Source: Anthoceros angustus (taxonomy: Eukaryota > Streptophyta > Anthocerotopsida > Anthocerotales > Anthocerotaceae). Taken from it: 64,000 bases of DNA. Positions 12,881 through 24,480 of the stretch are shown here, one piece after another; position 1 is the first letter of the stretch; each line of letters opens with the position of its first letter. A model generated the notes under the pieces. It saw only the letters and a program-made list of their open reading frames with translations. It made no database searches and was not told the origin of the DNA. Location of the stretch: NCBI GenBank assembly GCA_010909165.1, contig MU008164.1:62001-126000 (forward strand). The letters run 5' to 3'. Both the position numbers and the translations under genes were made by a program.

Positions 12881-13319
12881 TCGTTGTGGGCAGTCCTCGA
12901 TGGATTGTGCATGTATGTACTCATATATCATCTTATTTCCAACTTCCAAGTACTTAGCAAGCAAATGCTGTCTTTTGTTCTTGTTCTTGCTTTGTACTTG
13001 TACATTCAGGAACCTTGAACCTTCCTCCGGGTGATGTGCATTTGAGCCCGCTACTGAATGGGCAAACCTGTTTTCTAGTAAGGTGGATGAAGTGCTGGCT
13101 TCTTACCACTATACCTATTCAAGAGTTGTGGAAGGACAAGCTACAGACTATGTTTTCCTCATTCCTTGTTTTGTCATTCCTTGTCTTGATTTCCGTTGTA
13201 CGTATGTTCGATCTACCGATTACATATTTGTAGAAACTGGGACAGACCTATCCGCAAGAGTAAGCTTCCGCGGGACACAAATAAATGGTTTACAGCATGT
13301 AGGTTATTCATCAAGGCAT

Positions 13320-14314
13320 TTACGAAGGGAGGCGGATGTGCTGCGTTGCCAGGTCCACGACTAGTATCCGCGGTTCCGGCACGCATCCACCAAGATAAGG
13401 CTGGTGAAGTTGCCACAGGAATTCGTCACCTTCCTGCAGCAGGATGGCCTGTTCCTGCCGCGCTCCAGCGACGACGCCATGCGGGCCCGCACAACAGTCA
13501 CTGACCAGGAGGATGGGGAGCAGGACGAGCCAGAGGTGCTATCCTTCCCCGCTCTGGTGCAGGAGGTGGCATCCTGCATCCAGGCTCTTGGAGGCGCGGT
13601 GTTCCTCAAGCTCAACTGGAGCTCTCCCACGGACGCCGCTTGGATCAGCACCTCGGGGAGCTTGAAGTGGAGCAATTTTGGGGAGATCAGCCTGCTGCTC
13701 AAGGCCTCCCACAGCATTGTGCATGATCTGAAGCACGACTTCGACGCGTGCGATGATCGGAGCAGGAACAGGCCGGGCACCTTCTTTCTGGCCCTGAGGA
13801 AGTGGTACGACCTGCGGCTGGAGATGGAGTTCCGAGGCTTCGTCAGGGGCGGCTTGCTGGTCGGGGTCTGTCAGCGAGAGGTCACCGGCTTCCACCCTTC
13901 TTTGCTCTCCGACAAGCGGGAGTTGGAGCGGGTTGTGGTGGATTTCTTTGAGGGTACGTTGGGCGGGAAGTTTGGGGCAAACAATTTACACGTTCGACTG
14001 TGATGGGCTCACGGATTCCAGAGAGAAGCTTTCAGACTGCAATCCCTGGGGCGGGGTCCACCGTGCCTCTCCGCTGCTCTTGGGACGAGCTGAAGGTGAA
14101 TTGCGAGCAGGCGCTGAGGAGCTCACAGCAGAGGATGCATTTTAGGATCGTGAGGAGCCGTGAGGATGGTGAGGGCCTGGGGCAGCCGGGTGTGCGATCA
14201 TGCCCTTGCGTTCCATTCGATTTTGTTGAAACAAGCCTGGGTAGTGCGTGGCATGGCTTTCTAGGACAAGCTGATGCCGAAATCAGGCAGCAGATGATAG
14301 GAACCGGTGGCTAA
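13320..14314 (+). pseudogene. CDC123: CDC123/D123 homologue with one stop and two frameshifts
   Basis: Seen: a run of CDC123 signatures, VLRCQ...YPRF, LPQEFVTFLQQDGLFLP, VFLKLNWSSPTDAAWIS, LKWSNFGEISLLLKASH, RKWYDLRLEMEFRGFVRG, then KFGANN/YTFDCDG, NPWGG and STVPLRCSWDELK. Family knowledge: CDC123 is an ATP-grasp-like chaperone that assembles eIF2 alpha with gamma, and is essential in yeast. Three lesions break this copy: TAG at 13362-13364 where the family has Trp in the WYP.F motif; one extra T in the TTT run at 13985-13987; and one extra G in the GGGG run at 14053-14056. Everything else is well conserved, so this is either a young pseudogene or a good gene with base-calling errors in short homopolymers. 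The true 5' exon was not resolved. No intron is visible from 13320 on. Confidence 0.75.
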
Positions 14315-14421
14315 CGAGCGACATACGTATGTATGAGTTCAGATGGATAAGTAGCTGACGAAGACGTACAAGCAAATGCTTGCGACACTGTTTATGTGCC
14401 ACCTCTGGTCTCCAAACAACG

Positions 14422-15246
14422 TCAGTCCTCGAAGGCGAACTGAGCATTCATCTCGGCCAGGCAATCTGTGGGTAGGGTGAGGAAATTGTCCATGAACCAG
14501 TCATCAATAGGGGACAGGCGAGCCACGCCCGCCAGGCGGCACCGCCCCTGCGCATCCAGCCTTCTGCCTTGGCCTTGCCTCAGCGTGCCTTCAGCAAGCT
14601 CCGTGGTGAGGACGGTGTCCACCAGCAGAGGTGGCGGCCGGTACAAGGAGCCGATGGAGAAGTAGAAGGAAGACTGGAACTTGAGCTCCACCTGATGACA
14701 CACAAGTGCCACACCACACAAAGGTAAGCAGATTTCTGCTTTGAATTCATTCACCCGTGTTTGAACCTTTTAGCACCTACATACCTTGCCTGTGCTCCTC
14801 TCGATCCAGCCTGCCAGAGACTGCGGCACCACCTCGATTCGCAAGGGAGGAGGCAGCGGCACTCCCAGCAGCGTGGTGGTCCCAAATGCCACTGCAGGGA
14901 TGTTGATGGAGTCCGCGTCAAACTCCACCTGCAAGCGCCCCTGCTGCTCTCCGGGACTCACCCTCCCGCTCCCTCCTCCGCCTTCCGCATTGTAGACGAA
15001 ATTCGGATAGCGCGCAATGCCCAGAGCGCAGCCTTTCTCGGTCCGGAGCTCCACTCTGCCAGGCAAGCCTCCAGCAACGCTATCAGGTTCTGCTACTGTG
15101 GAGGAGGCAGGAGCAGCAGCCCTGAGAGCTTGCAGGCGCGAAGGAATGGCCTGCATCTCGTCTGAATGCAGTCCCTCTCCTGCGGATGACGAGACACTTC
15201 GCTCGCTTCCTAGCACTCTTGCGCGCAGCTGATGCACTAAAGCCAC
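14422..15246 (-). CDS. conserved plant protein of unknown function, probably plastid
   Basis: Two exons, 14785-15246 and 14422-14691, join in phase 0 to 243 residues. I cannot name the family. Seen: an N-terminus of about 45 residues rich in Ser and Arg with no recognisable fold (MALVHQLRARVLGSERSVSS), then a beta-rich domain with LGVPLPPPLRIEVVPQ, LYRPPPLLVDTVLTTE, RLAGVARLSPIDDWF and LPTDCLAEMNAQF at the end. The alternation of hydrophobic strands and Pro-rich turns looks like a lipocalin- or barrel-like fold (inference). The N-terminus could be a transit peptide. It lies between the CDC123 remnant and HYD1, on the same strand as HYD1 and 171 bases downstream of it. Confidence 0.65.
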
Positions 15247-15417
15247 ACATTCAAGAACGGGCTTCTAACGAGCCACAGCAGTCCACGAGTGCCCCGCTGT
15301 GCAACCACCGCCCGTTACGCCTCATCCAACTGAAACTAAACTAAACTTCAGTCTTCGGCTCTTCTCAGTCCGGAATTGTTCTTCTAGGCTAGCTCCTACA
15401 TGAGTGATGTAAAACAA

Positions 15418-16421
15418 TCAGGATGCCTTGTTGCGTTTGACAACCGTGGCTGCATCCACTGCCTTGTTGATCGCGATCCATGCTCTGCCTGCAATCAGGG
15501 TTGGGACGACGACCCAGATGTTGTTCATAATTATGAAGTAGAACCAAAAGTAGATCGCTCCAGAGGCCGAGTAATCCTCCCCCTGCAAGACTACTGTGCC
15601 GAAGTAGACTAGGCAACCATAGAGCTGGCCTAAGCAAATCGCAATTTGCAATGTGTGACGACACGCCTTTCGGTGCAGCACAGCGTATCTGCACACCAGA
15701 GGAGGAAACGAGGAGTAAGCAACAGGCAAGTCATCGCGATTGGAATGGAGTGCAGCAGGTCCGCAAACAACTCACATGACGTAGAAGCACAAGGGCCCCT
15801 CAATCACTGCCGTAATTCCTTCAATCAGGACCACGGTAGGGTCTCTGCCTGCATACCGTGAGTCTCCTTTGCTGTACTCTTTCCCTACACAACAACACAC
15901 TCGATTCACTACGCCGAGGCGTGCATAGCTACAAAACACCAAAACCTCGGGTAGCACAACAGGTCCCGCCCCGTCCCGTCCAGGCATGCTTGCTAGCAAT
16001 GTAGATCTCTTGAAGCTGGCAGACATGAGGAGGATCGATGCTTACATAGCTCTGCTAGGAAAACAGGAGTCTTGAGCTTGTAGAAATCTGGAGTGAACAC
16101 AAAGTATCCCTCCACAATGGTGTGGATCAACCCGGTGAGCATCCACCAGCACAGAATTAAGCGCTCCAGCGTGCTAACATGCTTGTATCTCCCTGTTCCA
16201 GCACCAGCACATGGTGTGAGCAAATCACGGCCTCGGGAACAAGATAGCACATCCAGATCGGGAAGCGATGCACAGCAACCTGTGAAGGCATATGTGAGAA
16301 CCAGCACCGCTAGGGCGAATGCAGCGAAGGACGACAGAATGTATTCCCTGGACAACGTTTGCGGCACAAATCCAGGCAGCTCCAGCGACGCCGGGTAGAA
16401 GGGATGCTGCACCTCCACCAT
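15418..16421 (-). CDS. HYD1: sterol C8-C7 isomerase, emopamil-binding protein family
   Basis: Four exons, 16280-16421, 16046-16192, 15776-15884 and 15418-15688, join to 222 residues, close to the 223 of Arabidopsis HYD1. Seen: HPFYPASLELPGFVP at the start, four or more membrane helices, and LILCWWMLTGLIHTIVEGYF and EYSKGDSRYAGRD, which carry the His, Glu and Asp residues of the EBP active site, then QLYGCLVYF. Family knowledge: the enzyme shifts the delta-8 double bond to delta-7 in ER sterol synthesis, and hydra1 mutants are embryo-defective. Intron 1 (16193-16279) is 87 bases and stop-free in frame, so an unspliced message would still code through it with 29 extra residues. The gene is divergent from API5, about 400 bases apart, so the two may share a promoter region. 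Confidence 0.93.
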
Positions 16422-16821
16422 CGCTGCTTCCTTGCTTGGTCTTTGATTGCTTGCGTGTCTTGAGGCGCACTTTGGGGACCAGACCGTGCGGGCGGAGAAG
16501 GTAAAATTGCGTGGTAAGGAAAATTTACGTTTTCGTTTCGATCCTCCTTATGCAACCGGTGCAGCCGGTTACGACCACGGTTAGGGCTTGACGGGCTTCC
16601 TTGCTTTCAAACCCTGGCTTACGTCCAAAGGCTGTTCCGTCCGTTAGCGTGTGGACAGAAAGCCTTGCAGCGTGGGCAAAGGATTTGGGGGAAGCAGGGA
16701 GCAGCAGGAGCAAGGAGGAGGAGCAGGAGCAGGAGGAGCAGGAGGCGGGAGTTGGAGAAGAGGAGACGGGAATCCAGGGAGCTCCGCGCCGCACGCCCTA
16801 GTCGGGCGGTGGGAGCGGAGC
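16422..16821. promoter_or_regulatory. shared divergent promoter region of HYD1 and API5
   Basis: Exactly 400 bases separate the HYD1 ATG (-) and the API5 ATG (+). The right half is purine-rich (AGGAGCAGGAGC-like runs at 16690-16770) and lies in the probable API5 5' leader. I cannot point to a specific TATA or factor site. Confidence 0.35.
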
Positions 16822-19800
16822 ATGGCCACGCCCGACGAGTCTGCGGCTGTGGAGAAACTGTACGAATACGGGGAACGCCTGAACGAGTCCAAGGACAAGG
16901 GCAAGGTACAGGGAAGGAGCATTGGGTGGAATGTTGTGGACCGCTTTGTTGTGGCTGGCACGCTGTGGGAGGCGGTAGCTCAGCAGGGGACCTGGTGCGG
17001 CTGTGCAGAATGAGAGCGACTATTTAGGGATTATTGCGTTGGCCAAGCAGAGCTCCAAGACGAAGCAATTGGCGGCCCAGCTCATCCCACGATTCTTCAA
17101 ATTCTTCAAGAGCGTGTCTCCGGCCGCCATTCACGCCCAGCTGGACTTGTGCGAGGAGGATGAGCTCAGGGTCAGTTTCTTCCCCTGGGGCCTGGGCTAG
17201 GGTTGCTGGTGGTCGGAAGCAAGGGTTTTGTGTCTTTGTGTGTGTGCGTGTGTTTGTCTGGACCGACTGCATTTGCTCTGGGAGATTGTGGGGTGGTATT
17301 GTGGTTTTAGCGGAAGAGGTAGTGAGTGGAGCAGTCGTCACTTTTGGTTTACACCAGAGGTTGTCTGTCTGTGCTCAGACAGCCGGGGCTCTACTCTTCG
17401 GTAAATTGCTGGCAACTCTTTTTGAACCTGAACACCTTCCAGCAATCGAGAGTCGCAGATATTTAGGTTAGCCCTGCTAATACTGATTTTCTCGGTAAGA
17501 ACAGCAGTTCTCATGCTTTGGACTTTGTGTGACGATGACATCATACACCTCCTGGTCTCCCCCTGGACATCTTACCTGCCAGCGGAAGCATTTTTTCTCG
17601 TAAATTTATGATTCTCAAGCTTGCTGTAAATGGCAGAAAAACTACTTTGTGGGATCAGGAAACTGCTATTGATTTTTGTTCAGTTTGTGCTTCACCATGT
17701 TTAAGCCGAGGCATTGGATTGCCTGTTTTGTTCATCCTCTTCTTTTTGCTGCTGCAATCATGCCCATTGAAAGCCTTGAGTCAGTCCACTATGTCAAATG
17801 AAGAGGCATGCTTATTTTTAGGCTCTCTATGTGCGTATTACACCACTGAGTATGTCGGGTCACATTGGGTCTGTGAAAGAGCCCTGAGATGGATTGCCAT
17901 ATCAGATGTTGCGGGATGGCTTAATTTTTAATAAATGCTGGATCCCCCATATATCGGCCAGATCTCTCAAAGCCCTCTTGTGTTCCTGCAATCATGCCAC
18001 ACGATGCGTGCCCACCTCTCCCCGCTCCTCAAACTAGAGGGTTCATGTTAGAAAGCTTTGTGTCACGTACTTCTCAAGGCAGCCTAGAACTGTCATCTCT
18101 GTCACGTGTCTTAAACTCAAATCCTTCTCTCAAGTACATGGTGAGCCGATTTTTTTCAGGGCTGTACTCTGAATGGTCATGTCAAACAGGGTGTCACATG
18201 CGCAATGTTAAAGAGGTCTGAGATAGGTTACAAGATATACTTCTCCTACCAGATAAGAGTGGAAAGCTTAATTTCTGGATGAATGCTAGTATTTGCCCGT
18301 GTTGTTGGTATATGACTGGAAGTTCATTGTCAGAGCTGATTTTGTTGTTCTGAGCTTCCTTGCAGATTAGAGTCGTGGCAATACGTGGTCTTCCACTTCT
18401 TTGCAAGGACACTCCGGAGCACCTCCCAAAGATTGCTGATGTCTTGGGGCAGTTGCTTGTGTCAGGTAGTCTTTGAATAGGACCTAGTGCATGTCAAGGA
18501 GGGATTTAAGTGATTGTAACTGTTAACTCATAATCTCATACTGTTTTGTACTGTATAGAAGAGGGACTCGAAAGGGATGCTGTTCAGAAGGCCATGATGA
18601 CAATACTCTCGCAGGATGCAAAAGGTATTGAGCTTCCTGCTGGAGTGCATGAAGTTTCTCTGTGTGTGAAGATTTGTAGGTCTTCTGACATACATTTGGT
18701 GGACAGCCTGCTTGACAGCATTGTTTAAGCACATTGAGACTGGGGAGGAGAATCTGAGGGAGAAAGTTATTGTCTTTGTGAGGGAAAGAGTACGTAGCTC
18801 ACAACTTTGAGGTGCCTTCTTTGTAATCTTGGTGTCATTTTTGAAACAGTGCAGTGGTAGTGTACTTCTGTCACTCATCACTGATTTATTCTGCAGGTCT
18901 TTCCTGCTAAGAAGGAGCTGCTGGTTCCCCAGGCAGAGATGGAGCGCCACATTACTGACTTAGTTAAAAAGGTACTTCCTATTTTCCCCCGATACAATCT
19001 TCACTAGTTATAATAGTTTGTTGACTATTTGAAGTCAGCACCTGGAAGATCCAACTTCACCTCCTCGATCTTCCAGGTGCTGATCTTTCAGAGAGGAGGT
19101 GAAGTCGGGGAAATCAAGGAAAAATCAGAAACAAAGCCTTAGTTCATTTTTCTGGGCTTCTCCTGGTTTGCATCTGGAGTCTGCTGTCCTTCCTCTGTAC
19201 TCAAGGCCACATTTCCGTGTGATCCTTCTGTACATCCGATTGCAGATAAGCATTTGCTATTTCTAGAGGAAAATTTGAACTTGAGAAACTTCAGTCCCAT
19301 TTCGAGTAGCAAGCTCGTGACTTGGACTCCTGTATGCCAGGTAGTACAAGTACCCCAAATCCACATGTTATTGGCTGGGGCCAGACTGTCTCCTCTCCAA
19401 TGAAGTTTCTTTGTTTGCAGATTTTGCAAGATGTGACTGGAGCAGAGTTCAAGATGTTTATGGACTTCCTGAAGAGTCTGAGCCTTTTTGGAGAGAAAGC
19501 GCCTTCTGAGCGGGTTCAGGAATTACTGGAGATTGTGGAGAGTCAAGCTGATCTTGATGCGCAATTTAAGGTAAGCAAAGAAACTTTGTCTTGGTTTCAT
19601 CTGCTGGTTGGGCCTGATTTATTGCTGTATAATTTTGTTGACTTTTTCTTTACCATTCTTCAGGTGACAGACACAGATCATATAGATCGATTAATGTCAT
19701 GTCTAGGCATGGCCCTTCCTTTGTACGCGGTAACTATCGGTGCTGGCCCTTGAATTGTAGTCAATCATCTATGATTTCTCTGGGTAGTTAAAGTTATGTC

Positions 19801-21409
19801 TGCGAGCTGCGTCATTTGACGAAAATGTGATTGTGTGGTTGATTCCAGCGTGGGGCTTCCAACAGTAGGTTCTTCACGTACATCAACAAGCATCTCCTTC
19901 CCGTGTTCGATGCGGTGAGGGGTTGAAGGGTAGGCAGGTTTTCTGTGACAGGTTTTTCAATAGCTCAGTGCTGAATGTGCTCTTTCCATGTTCCCTGCAG
20001 CTTCCAAAGGAGAAAAAGTCAATCTTGCTGCGGAACCTTGCAGAGGGGTCTCCCTACACCTCAGCTCAAGATGCTAGGCAGCTTCTTGTGTCCGTTCTGG
20101 AGTTGCTTAAGGTATCTCAATTGATTCTGTTCTACAACCTGGTTGTCTTTGGTTTTTGAAACCGAGTTCAGGTTGTTCTCAGTGGAACGTTGGTTGTGTG
20201 AAATAATTATACTTAGGATGATGTGCTTGCCTCCTGCAGAAATCTATACCTAAACGGAAGGCACATGAGGATTTAAATCTTACATCTGTCGAGTGTCTGC
20301 TGTTTACTTTTCATCAACTGGCACATAAGGTCTGGGTGTACCTGATGTCACGTCGTTTTGTTTCGAGCTACAAAAGTATCTCATTGCATCGGGGAGGTCT
20401 TGTTTGGTCATCTGACGTTTTTAACAATTTTTGCAGACCCCCAATACCACCAATAGCTTGTGTGGGTACAAGATTGTCACCGGACAACCATCTGATCGTT
20501 TGGGTGAAGACTTTTCCGAGCTCTACAAGGATTTTACTGAAAGGTATGTTCCAGATACGGATACCTGTGATTTGGTGATTCTCTGATTCGGTAGCTGCTA
20601 CAAGAAACTAAATGCACTCACAAAGGCTGCAGGTTGACAGCAGTAGAGGACGTGGCAAGAACTTTTAGCAAGAAATTAGCTCAAGGAATGTCAGAGCATA
20701 AGAAATCTGTGGCTGCAGCAAAGGATGAAATCGCCAAAGCAGAAGCTGTAAGCTACACCTATGTAATAACTCTGATGTCCTTACGGTACACGTATGTGCA
20801 TTCACTAACGTTGGAATGGTCCGTTTTGCAGATACTCAGAAAGTCTGAGACTAGCATTGGTCTCCGCCTGTGCAACAATATTCTCGCCCTCGCTCAGGTA
20901 GAACTAACTCATTAAAGTCATTTTCTGGTGTTGCTGGTACCAGCTGGTTGATCACAACGTTCTACCCTGTGCACGATTGATCTGACCCCTCTTTTGCTGC
21001 CACCTCAGCCTCTCCACCATAAATCACCAACGTTCTTCGGAGAGATCAAAGCTTTCCAGCTATCCTGGAAAGAACCAGCTAAACCACCCTCACCAGATCA
21101 GGCTGCCGCCACAACTTCTGCAGGGTACTAGTTGTCTTGGGTCTTTGCCGGTGGACTAGATGTTCCACTGCCCTGTCTACCTTTGGCTAGTTTACTCACT
21201 ATAACCACGCTTGTTCTGAGCTGTTTAGGGTGAAACGTTCAGCGGCAGCTAGTAGCAATGGAGCCGCTGCGAAAAGGGCGCGAGCGGATGGTGCTTCTCC
21301 TCAACTCGTGAATAAGGCACTTGCAGGATTGTCCAGGGGCGGAGGAGCAGGTAGAGGCGGTAGAGGAGGATGGCGTGCTAGGCGAGGTCGGGGGAGAGGT
21401 GGATATTGA
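16822..21409 (+). CDS. API5: apoptosis inhibitor 5 (API5/AAC-11) homologue
   Basis: Sixteen exons resolve with GT-AG ends and unbroken frame: 16822-16905, 17009-17170, 18366-18465, 18559-18624, 18719-18789, 18897-18971, 19421-19570, 19664-19729, 19849-19914, 20001-20111, 20240-20329, 20437-20543, 20633-20747, 20832-20897, 21009-21124 and 21229-21409, totalling 541 residues. Seen: the API5 HEAT-like start (QLAAQLIPRFFKFF, AIHAQLDLCEEDELR), ILQDVTGAEFKMFMDFLKSL, SVECLLFTFHQLAHK, a KRARA basic signal and a Gly/Arg-rich C-terminus ending GRGRGGY. Family knowledge: API5 is a nuclear HEAT/ARM scaffold that binds RNA-processing factors. In rice it controls tapetal cell death together with UAP56-like helicases. 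The first long intron (17171-18365) and intron 6 are the only large ones. ATG 16822 is preceded by an in-frame open leader, but the conserved protein begins here. Confidence 0.93.
19036..19105. repeat. overlapping inverted repeats in API5 intron 6
   Basis: A 16-base arm at 19036-19051 (CAGCACCTGGAAGATC) is exactly complementary to 19067-19082, with a 15-base loop. The loop's last 13 bases (19054-19066) are exactly complementary to 19093-19105. The RNA could therefore fold into either of two exclusive hairpins. Confidence 0.7.
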
Positions 21410-22020
21410 TGAGAGGATCCGGCGCCTTCACGGCAGCTAGAGAGACGAACCGTGGTTATGGGCAGCCAGGATCCCTCCTTGTTGCCTGGTGGTGAGGCAT
21501 TGTTCTCTATTTAGCTCGGTTCTCCCAATTGTATTGTAGAGACCCTTAGTGGGGGGCAATTTTTTTCCAGACCTGACAGTTTTCGCAGACGGATCATTTT
21601 CTGGATTTGTAGCATGACACGGTACTGTCCCGGTTTCCAAACTTGAAGCTTCCATTACACCATAGGTAGATCCCACAGGTATTCTCTCCGGCCCTGTTCG
21701 TTCGACGGTTCGACGAACGCTGGAACACGATGAGAGAGGCGGATATACTGAGTATCGCACAACGTTCGACCAACGTGCCTGCCTCTCGGTGACATCCTTT
21801 TGTGATTCCAGGCTTGCGACTCCGGGAAGTTCTGTGTATGTCCTGCAAGATTAGCCCCTTCTTTCAGGCTTGCGATTCTGAGAGGGTCTGTTATGTCCTG
21901 CAAGATTATCCTCTTCTACAGGTGAAAGTGATCGGATCAGTGAAGGTCCTTGGAGACGTCTCGCCAATCGCACCGGCTACGATCTTCGAAGTGTGGCCAT
22001 GGACGAGCTAGGCTTGAATT
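21410..22020. other. 3' flank of API5 with a diverged direct repeat
   Basis: No gene is seen. A diverged direct repeat of roughly 60 bases occurs at about 21805-21860 and 21866-21920. Both copies read CAGGCTTGCGA-T-C and then GT..TGTCCTGCAAGATTA. Confidence 0.5.
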
Positions 22021-22059
22021 TGTGTCTGGCAACCAGTCTTTGCCTGAGTAAACATATCC

Positions 22060-24080
22060 ATGGACATTGGTGGCCCTCCAGCACAGGGCCTTGATCTTCT
22101 ATGCATGTATCGGACACGGTTCCCCAAGTTGGAGGAGCTCCAGGAGCTTGTCGCGTTGTCTCTTGCTGGCAATAGGCGGGAAGGAGTCGTCCCTGAGGAA
22201 GTGCTCAAAGTGACCAAGCTCGTGAGCCTGGGCGTGGCTGGTAACTTCCTCTCCGGAAGCGTTCCCAACTTGCAGGGCTCGCACGCCTCGCCTATGTTTC
22301 TGTCACCATCAACAATCTTAGCGGAAACGTGCCTGCTGCCCCAATCTGCAACACCTGCATGCTGCCAAAAACAAATGTCACAAACCTCGCGTCTTCTGTC
22401 TTCCAGGTTTCCGCTTTGAAGCAGGTGAACCTTCCCTGGAACCTGTTGTGCGCACCACTACCGGATTTCAAGTTTCCCAATCTTGAGCTGTTGGACCTGT
22501 CTATGAACTTTCTGCAGGGCCACATCCCGTCCGGCTTGGGAAATGTGACGCAGCTGGACCTGTCTCACAACAACTTGTCTGGCCTCGTTTCTCTGGATAT
22601 TCGTATTATATCAGATGATTCCGTGATCGATTCGGCCAGGAGGGTTGATTCTGTCTGGAACTTGCCAACTAGAGAATCTCTTGAGAGCTTCAAATAGCGT
22701 GCATCATGTAGCAAACAGGCCGGATGCTACCTTGGAATGGATCACGTTTCTCTTGACAAACTGGATCTGAGTGACAATCAGCTAGATGGCCCTCTTCCTT
22801 CCTCTTCCTCCAAAGCTGAGTTCTCTTTTCTGTGGCTTCAAAATAACCACTTCTCCGGTGACCTGATCCTCTTTCTCAGTCAGATGAAGGTTCCCCTTCC
22901 CTAAAGTATCTGAGTGCAGGGCAACCGCTTCACTGGGGACCTCACCAACTTGCTCGACTCTTCGGCCCTGAAGTATCCGGAAACAACAGTTTTGGACTTC
23001 AGTTGACACAACTATTTCAACATGATACCTTCAGAGAAGTTCCCCAATCCTTTGCAGAGTATGCAGACGATTTGGAACAGAAATCCTTCGAGGTGGGGCA
23101 GCTACTTGAAGGAACTTCGGCTAGCGGGTAGCCATCCCATGGCCCAACCATTGCCGGATACGCTCAACTGTCCGAGCTCAGTATCTGACCTGCCACAGGG
23201 AGAGAACAGCATTATGACTTCCCTTCAGGTCTTGGATGGCATCTTGCAACTTGAGCGGACCAGTGCCAGAGGAGCATTTCAACATAAACATGCCCAACTT
23301 GACCTTTCTCAACCTGTCCAACAACATTCTATCTGGGGGCATTCCCGATAGGTTACCTGCTACTCTCCGCGTACTGGCAACAATGTGGAGGGAGAAATGC
23401 AGGCTGAGATTTTCGCAGCTCTGCCCAGCTTGCTGCATTTCAACGCATCCAACAACAAGCTGTCCGGCCCCATTCCAGGAACCTTTCCTCTCACTATCCA
23501 AGTCTTGGACCTTAGCCACAACAGTCTGACGGGAGAAATACCGGTAAGCTTTTCTTTAGTTTGCCTAACTTGAGATACATCAATCTGTCCAGCAACAATC
23601 TGTCAGGACGTGCTCCATATGACCTGCCTCCGGCTCTCCATAACGCAAGCTTCTTCGCCAGCAATCCGGGGCTCTGCGCAGGCGGACCCCTTCCGCCTTG
23701 TGTCCCTGCAAGAGCAATTGTGATCAGGGTCTGGGTGCTTGTGGCAGTAGTGGTTGTCGTTCTATTTCTTTGCACGAGACCGTTCAGTTATTTCCTCCTG
23801 GTTTCCTCCAGCTTCCAGCTAACTCCCGGGAGCGATGTCTTCATCTTGGGCGTTGTGCTGTGCTGGAGCTCATGTCGGCAAAGCCTGCTATTGACTTTCG
23901 GACAGGATATGAAGAGACTAGCTTGGCGCACCTGGCCAATTGTGCCATGGCCAGGGGGGAGCGGGAAGACTGTATCGACCCTGTGTAGGCGGACACCCGG
24001 AAGGCACCCATAGAGTGTGTGGGCGCTTTGGTTGTTAGGTGCTTAGCCCTCAGATCCCGAGAGCGTCCCCAGTGAGGAAG
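22060..24080 (+). pseudogene. decayed LRR receptor kinase, kinase core deleted
   Basis: Scattered frames match the better preserved receptor at 55786-58416 in order: LRRs (LVALSLAGNRREGVVPEEV, VSALKQVNLPWNLL, GLGNVTQLDLSHNNLSG near 22560, NNKLSGPIPGTF near 23460, LDLSHNSLTGEIP near 23510), then a Pro-rich linker with LCAGGPLPP and a membrane helix at 23710-23790. After that the sequence jumps straight to the kinase C-lobe (SDVF.LG near 23832, LELMSAKPAIDFRTGYEE near 23868, then AHLANCAM and RCLALRSRERP near 24045). The glycine loop, VAIK lysine and catalytic loop are missing, so about 200 kinase residues are deleted. Frames change many times. It must once have been a membrane receptor kinase and now cannot make a protein. 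One use is as reference: it keeps CAG (N-Q-LDGPLP near 22780) where the other copy has TAG. Confidence 0.75.
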
Positions 24081-24430
24081 GTCTGGAAGGAGTCGCAGAC
24101 CGTCTGGCTTCACTGGGACTCGGATGCCTCCTTCCAATCGGATCATGTCCGCCATGATCAGCAGCCTCAGAATGCTTACTGTGATGTGGATGCGTCTTAT
24201 GACTGCACGTCCCCGCAAAGTCCGCAAGCGCCTCTGTGCAGCAGCGCATGGTGGACCGATGGATGCTCTGCGCAGGCAGAACCTTGGATGAGTTGACGTC
24301 GGAGAAGAATTGAAGCGCGTCTTGTTCAGCAAAGATTGGTGTAGGTGAAAATCCTTACCACATGCAGCAAAACGAGCCAGCGATCCCCGACAAGAATGCT
24401 GCACAGTCAATGCCGTCCATGAAGACGAGG

Positions 24431-24480
24431 AAGAAAATTTTATTGAAGTCCACTAAGGACGGATTTCCGTCATCGGACTG
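24431..24480 (-). repeat. dispersed repeat R, copy 1 (tail end)
   Basis: On the plus strand it reads GAAGAAAATTTTATTGAAG, then TCCACTAAGGACGGATTTCC and GTCATCGGACT. The same block recurs at 25511, 37950 and, inverted, at 59160-59225. In element orientation (minus strand here) it ends in a TTC-rich tail. It lies about 90 bases downstream of the LINE ORF1-like frame. Confidence 0.7.

Noticed and set aside
13351-13364. A 12-base intron (GT...AG) that would skip the CDC123 stop codon
   Set aside because: Far below the minimum spliceable length in plants, and it would delete conserved residues.
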